Assembly (NCBI GenBank): GCA_946886405.1
Contig: CAMPIO010000044.1
Coordinates: 1 to 26,418 of the forward strand
Direction: 5' to 3'
Source of the DNA: an uncultured Pseudoxanthomonas sp.
GTDB lineage: Bacteria > Pseudomonadota > Gammaproteobacteria > Xanthomonadales > Xanthomonadaceae
DNA length: 26,418 nt
The notes beneath the pieces were generated by a model. It searched no databases, was not told the origin of the DNA, and saw nothing but the letters and a program-made list of their open reading frames with translations. The position numbers and the translations under genes were made by a program. Shown here piece by piece: positions 24,077 to 26,418 of the stretch. Within the stretch, counting starts at the first letter, position 1. Each line of letters opens with the position of its first letter.

Positions 24077-24535
24077 TCACCAGCGCGGTGCACCGCGCAT
24101 CATCGGGCCACCGGGATATCCGTCGTACGGGCCGCCTTCATAGCCGCCCGGTCCGTCGTAGCGCTCGACGTTGATGTTGACGTTGAACGTGCGCGGCTTG
24201 CCTTCGTCGTTGTACGTGGTCTTGCACAGGTTGAGATTGGCGGCGTTGTAGGTGCTGCGACCATGGCCCTTGCTGTAGCCGATGCCGGCGGTGACGCTGC
24301 CTGACACGCCGTCGCCATCGTCGTCGCCGTAGCGCACGCAGGGATCGAGCGGTGCGGTAGACGCGGCATCGTTCTTCGGACGTGCCGGTCGTGTGTCGCC
24401 GTACCACGTGCCGGGCGGGTCCTTGGCGTAGACCGCCGTCTGGGGCAGGCTGAGGTCCAGCGTCTCCGCAGGGGATTGCGCCCATGCGGGGGACGACGTC
24501 AGCAGGGTCAGCGACACGAGGGTCAGGAGCTTCAT
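24077..24535 (-). CDS. Small secreted protein of unknown function
   Basis: I do not recognise this 152-residue protein. It has a clear signal peptide (1-19, cleavage after AWA), so it is periplasmic or secreted. The mature part has a Pro/Asp-rich stretch (35-65), then CVRYGDDDGDGVSGSVTAG with a run of acidic residues that could bind Ca2+. A beta-rich segment follows (SKGHGRSTYNAANLNLCKTTYN). Cys66 and Cys104 are the only cysteines in the mature protein and may form a disulfide. The tail (128-150) is rich in Gly, Tyr and Pro. The start ATG at 24535 directly follows the palindrome GGGACGTCCC, which includes a weak GGGA ribosome-binding site. It lies between the converging MFS gene and recQ. Confidence 0.72.
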   Translation of the reverse strand: MKLLTLVSLTLLTSSPAWAQSPAETLDLSLPQTAVYAKDPPGTWYGDTRPARPKNDAASTAPLDPCVRYGDDDGDGVSGSVTAGIGYSKGHGRSTYNAANLNLCKTTYNDEGKPRTFNVNINVERYDGPGGYEGGPYDGYPGGPMMRGAPRW

Positions 24536-24629
24536 GGGACGTCCCGGATGGCGGCACGCCGGATCGGATGCCTGCCAAGCAACGTAACAGCCGGGGATTG
24601 AATGCCGGCTGATGGCGGCGGGCGAGTCC

Positions 24630-26418
24630 TCACCCGGCCGCGCCAAGGGCCTCGAGTACGCGCTGGCCATAGCGCTCCAGCTTCGCGCCGCCGATGCCGC
24701 CCACGCGGGCCAGCTCGTCCAGCGTGGCGGGTTGCTGTTCCGCGATGTTGCGCAGCGTGCTGTCGTGGAAGATGACGTAGGCCGGCACGTTCTGCTCGCG
24801 TGCCAGCTGCGCGCGCAGGTCGCGGAGCAGTTGGAAACGGGGCAGGTCGGCGGCCTGCACCGGGACACCGCTGCGCGAACTGCGGTCACGCTCGCGACGC
24901 TCCCGCTGTTCTTTGCGCAGTTGCAGGCGGCGTTCGCCGCGCAGCACCGACCGGCTGCCCTCGGTCAGGCGCAGGCTGCCGAACTCGGCGTCGACTTCCA
25001 GCAGGCCGCACGCCACCAACTGGCGGAACACGCTACGCCACGCCGTGGCGTCGAGATCCTTGCCGATGCCGTACGTGGTCAGGTGGTCGTGGCCGCATTG
25101 GCGGATACGTTCGCTTTCGCTGCCGCGCAGCACGTCGATGACGTGGTTCACGCCGAAGCGCTGCCCACTGCGGTACACGCAACTCAGCGCCTTCTGCGCG
25201 GCCTCGGTGGCATCCCACGTTTCGGCCGGGCTCAGGCAGTTGTCGCAGTTGCCGCAGTCGTGCGCATAGGTTTCGCCGAAGCCAGCCAGCAGCACCTGCC
25301 GGCGGCACTGGCTGGACTCGCAGTAACCCAGCAACTGGTCCAGCTTGCGCCGCTCCAGCCGCTTGCGCTCCTCGCCGGCCTCGCCCTGCTCGATCATCTG
25401 CTTCAGCAGCACCACGTCGCCCAGCCCGTAGCAGAGCCACGCCTCCGCGGTCTCGCCATCGCGGCCGGCGCGGCCGGTTTCCTGGTAATAGCCTTCCATC
25501 GACTTGGGCAGGTCCACGTGCGCGACGAAGCGCACGTCAGGCTTGTCGATGCCCATGCCGAACGCGATGGTCGCCACCATGACGATGCCATCCTCACGCA
25601 GGAAGCGGCGCTGGTTGTGCGCCCGTACGCTGGCATCCAGGCCGGCGTGGTAGGGCAGTGCATTGAAGCCCTGTTCGGCGAGGTAGTCCGCGAACTGCTC
25701 CACCCGCTTGCGCGACAGGCAATAGACAATGCCGGCCTCGCCCTTGTGTTTGCGCAGCACGTCGCGCAGCTGGTGGCGCGCGTTGTCCTTCTGCACCACG
25801 GTGTAGCGGATGTTGGGACGGTCGAACGAGCTGACGAACTTCTGCGCGTCCACCAGGTTCAGCCGCTCGGCGATCTCGCGCTGGGTGGGCGGGTCGGCAG
25901 TCGCGGTCAGCGCGATGCGCGGCACGTCCGGCCAGCGCTCGTGCAGCAGGGTCAGCTCGAGGTACTCGCGACGGAAGTCGTGGCCCCACGCGGAGACGCA
26001 ATGCGCTTCGTCGATGGCGAACAGGGCGATCCGGCTGCGGTCCAGCAATGACAGGAAGCGCCCCGTCAGCAACCGTTCCGGCGCCACGTAAAGCAGGTCC
26101 AGCTCGCCCTGCAGCAGGGCCTGCTCCACCTGCTGGGCCTCGTCCGCCGCCAGCGAGGAATTCAGGAAGGCCGCGCGCACGCCCAGCTGGCGAAGCGCAT
26201 CCACCTGGTCCTGCATCAGCGCGATCAGCGGGGAGACGACGATGCCGGTGCCGTCGCGCAGCAGCGCGGGCACCTGGTAGCACAGCGACTTGCCGGCGCC
26301 GGTCGGCATGAGGACGAGGGCATCGTGGCCGGCGGCGAGGTGTTCGACGATGGCCTGCTGGTGACCACGGAAGGCGCTGTAACCGAAGACGCGCTGGAGG
26401 GTTTCGAGTGCGGGGGAC
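24630..26418 (-). CDS. recQ: ATP-dependent DNA helicase RecQ, N-terminal end cut by the window
   Basis: The frame is open to the right edge, giving 595 visible residues; by comparison with E. coli RecQ (about 609) only a few to some 20 are missing. Counting from the first visible residue, motif 0 is [13 protein letters not shown] (11-23), Walker A is MPTGAGKS (37-44), and DEAH lies in [20 protein letters not shown]. The RQC zinc site uses the cysteines of [10 protein letters not shown] and HDCGNCDNC. The HRDC domain at the C-terminus (about 520-592) ends in [23 protein letters not shown]. RecQ is a 3'-5' helicase acting in RecF-pathway recombination and in restart or resolution of DNA structures. 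Confidence 0.96.
   Translation of the reverse strand, partial: SPALETLQRVFGYSAFRGHQQAIVEHLAAGHDALVLMPTGAGKSLCYQVPALLRDGTGIVVSPLIALMQDQVDALRQLGVRAAFLNSSLAADEAQQVEQALLQGELDLLYVAPERLLTGRFLSLLDRSRIALFAIDEAHCVSAWGHDFRREYLELTLLHERWPDVPRIALTATADPPTQREIAERLNLVDAQKFVSSFDRPNIRYTVVQKDNARHQLRDVLRKHKGEAGIVYCLSRKRVEQFADYLAEQGFNALPYHAGLDASVRAHNQRRFLREDGIVMVATIAFGMGIDKPDVRFVAHVDLPKSMEGYYQETGRAGRDGETAEAWLCYGLGDVVLLKQMIEQGEAGEERKRLERRKLDQLLGYCESSQCRRQVLLAGFGETYAHDCGNCDNCLSPAETWDATEAAQKALSCVYRSGQRFGVNHVIDVLRGSESERIRQCGHDHLTTYGIGKDLDATAWRSVFRQLVACGLLEVDAEFGSLRLTEGSRSVLRGERRLQLRKEQRERRERDRSSRSGVPVQAADLPRFQLLRDLRAQLAREQNVPAYVIFHDSTLRNIAEQQPATLDELARVGGIGGAKLERYGQRVLEALGAAG

Noticed and set aside
24555..24889. Minus-strand open frame running through the small secreted protein gene into the recQ 3' end
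   Set aside because: It is in frame with the secreted protein, but the signal peptide begins at the ATG at 24535. The upstream part is an out-of-frame reading of recQ.

Overview
The window is about 26.4 kb of GC-rich gammaproteobacterial chromosome. Gene content, gene order and intergenic repeats all fit the Xanthomonadaceae (Lysobacteraceae): a Pseudoxanthomonas, Stenotrophomonas or Xanthomonas relative. The pointers are the run yebC-ruvC-ruvA-kup-(DUF418)-ruvB-ybgC-tolQRAB-pal-cpoB-queE-queC, a YebC with a non-standard N-terminus, and REP/REPIN palindromes. Family assignment is inference from protein features; no database search was done.

Layout. Positions 1-187 hold the 3' end of a GNAT acetyltransferase. 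Positions 188-601 have no gene and are packed with palindromic repeats, including a two-armed REPIN. Positions 602-2958 hold a divergent cluster: an exported alpha/beta hydrolase and an Ohr-type peroxidase on the minus strand, facing an AraC-family regulator on the plus strand. A small cytosolic alpha/beta hydrolase follows.

Positions 3698-17227 are a long plus-strand run of core genes. yebC, ruvC and ruvA (Holliday-junction processing) are followed by the potassium transporter kup, a DUF418 membrane protein and ruvB. Next come the seven Tol-Pal genes (ybgC, tolQ, tolR, tolA, tolB, pal, cpoB), which maintain the outer membrane and support cell constriction. Two 7-deazaguanine (queuosine) genes, queE and queC, close the run. 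REP pairs sit between ruvC and ruvA and between queE and queC. A strong bulged hairpin precedes queE.

A tRNA-Lys(UUU) gene lies at 17302-17377. It is followed by a PLP-dependent cysteine synthase/desulfhydrase-like gene and oligopeptidase A (prlC). Then comes a two-gene unit, a BglX-like GH3 glucosidase without a signal peptide plus an MFS transporter. Its promoter is overlapped by a LacI-type operator, suggesting sugar uptake followed by intracellular hydrolysis. A small secreted protein of unknown function and an almost complete recQ lie on the minus strand at the end.

Most of the window is conserved housekeeping sequence. I found no CRISPR array, phage, transposase, toxin-antitoxin or defence system, and nothing that I can honestly call a new biological system. 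The points most worth a second look are the REPIN with compensatory changes between its arms, the REP pair ending just upstream of the ruvA ribosome-binding site, the operator-controlled cytosolic BglX-MFS unit, the AraC/Ohr/exported-hydrolase cluster, and the unassigned small secreted protein.
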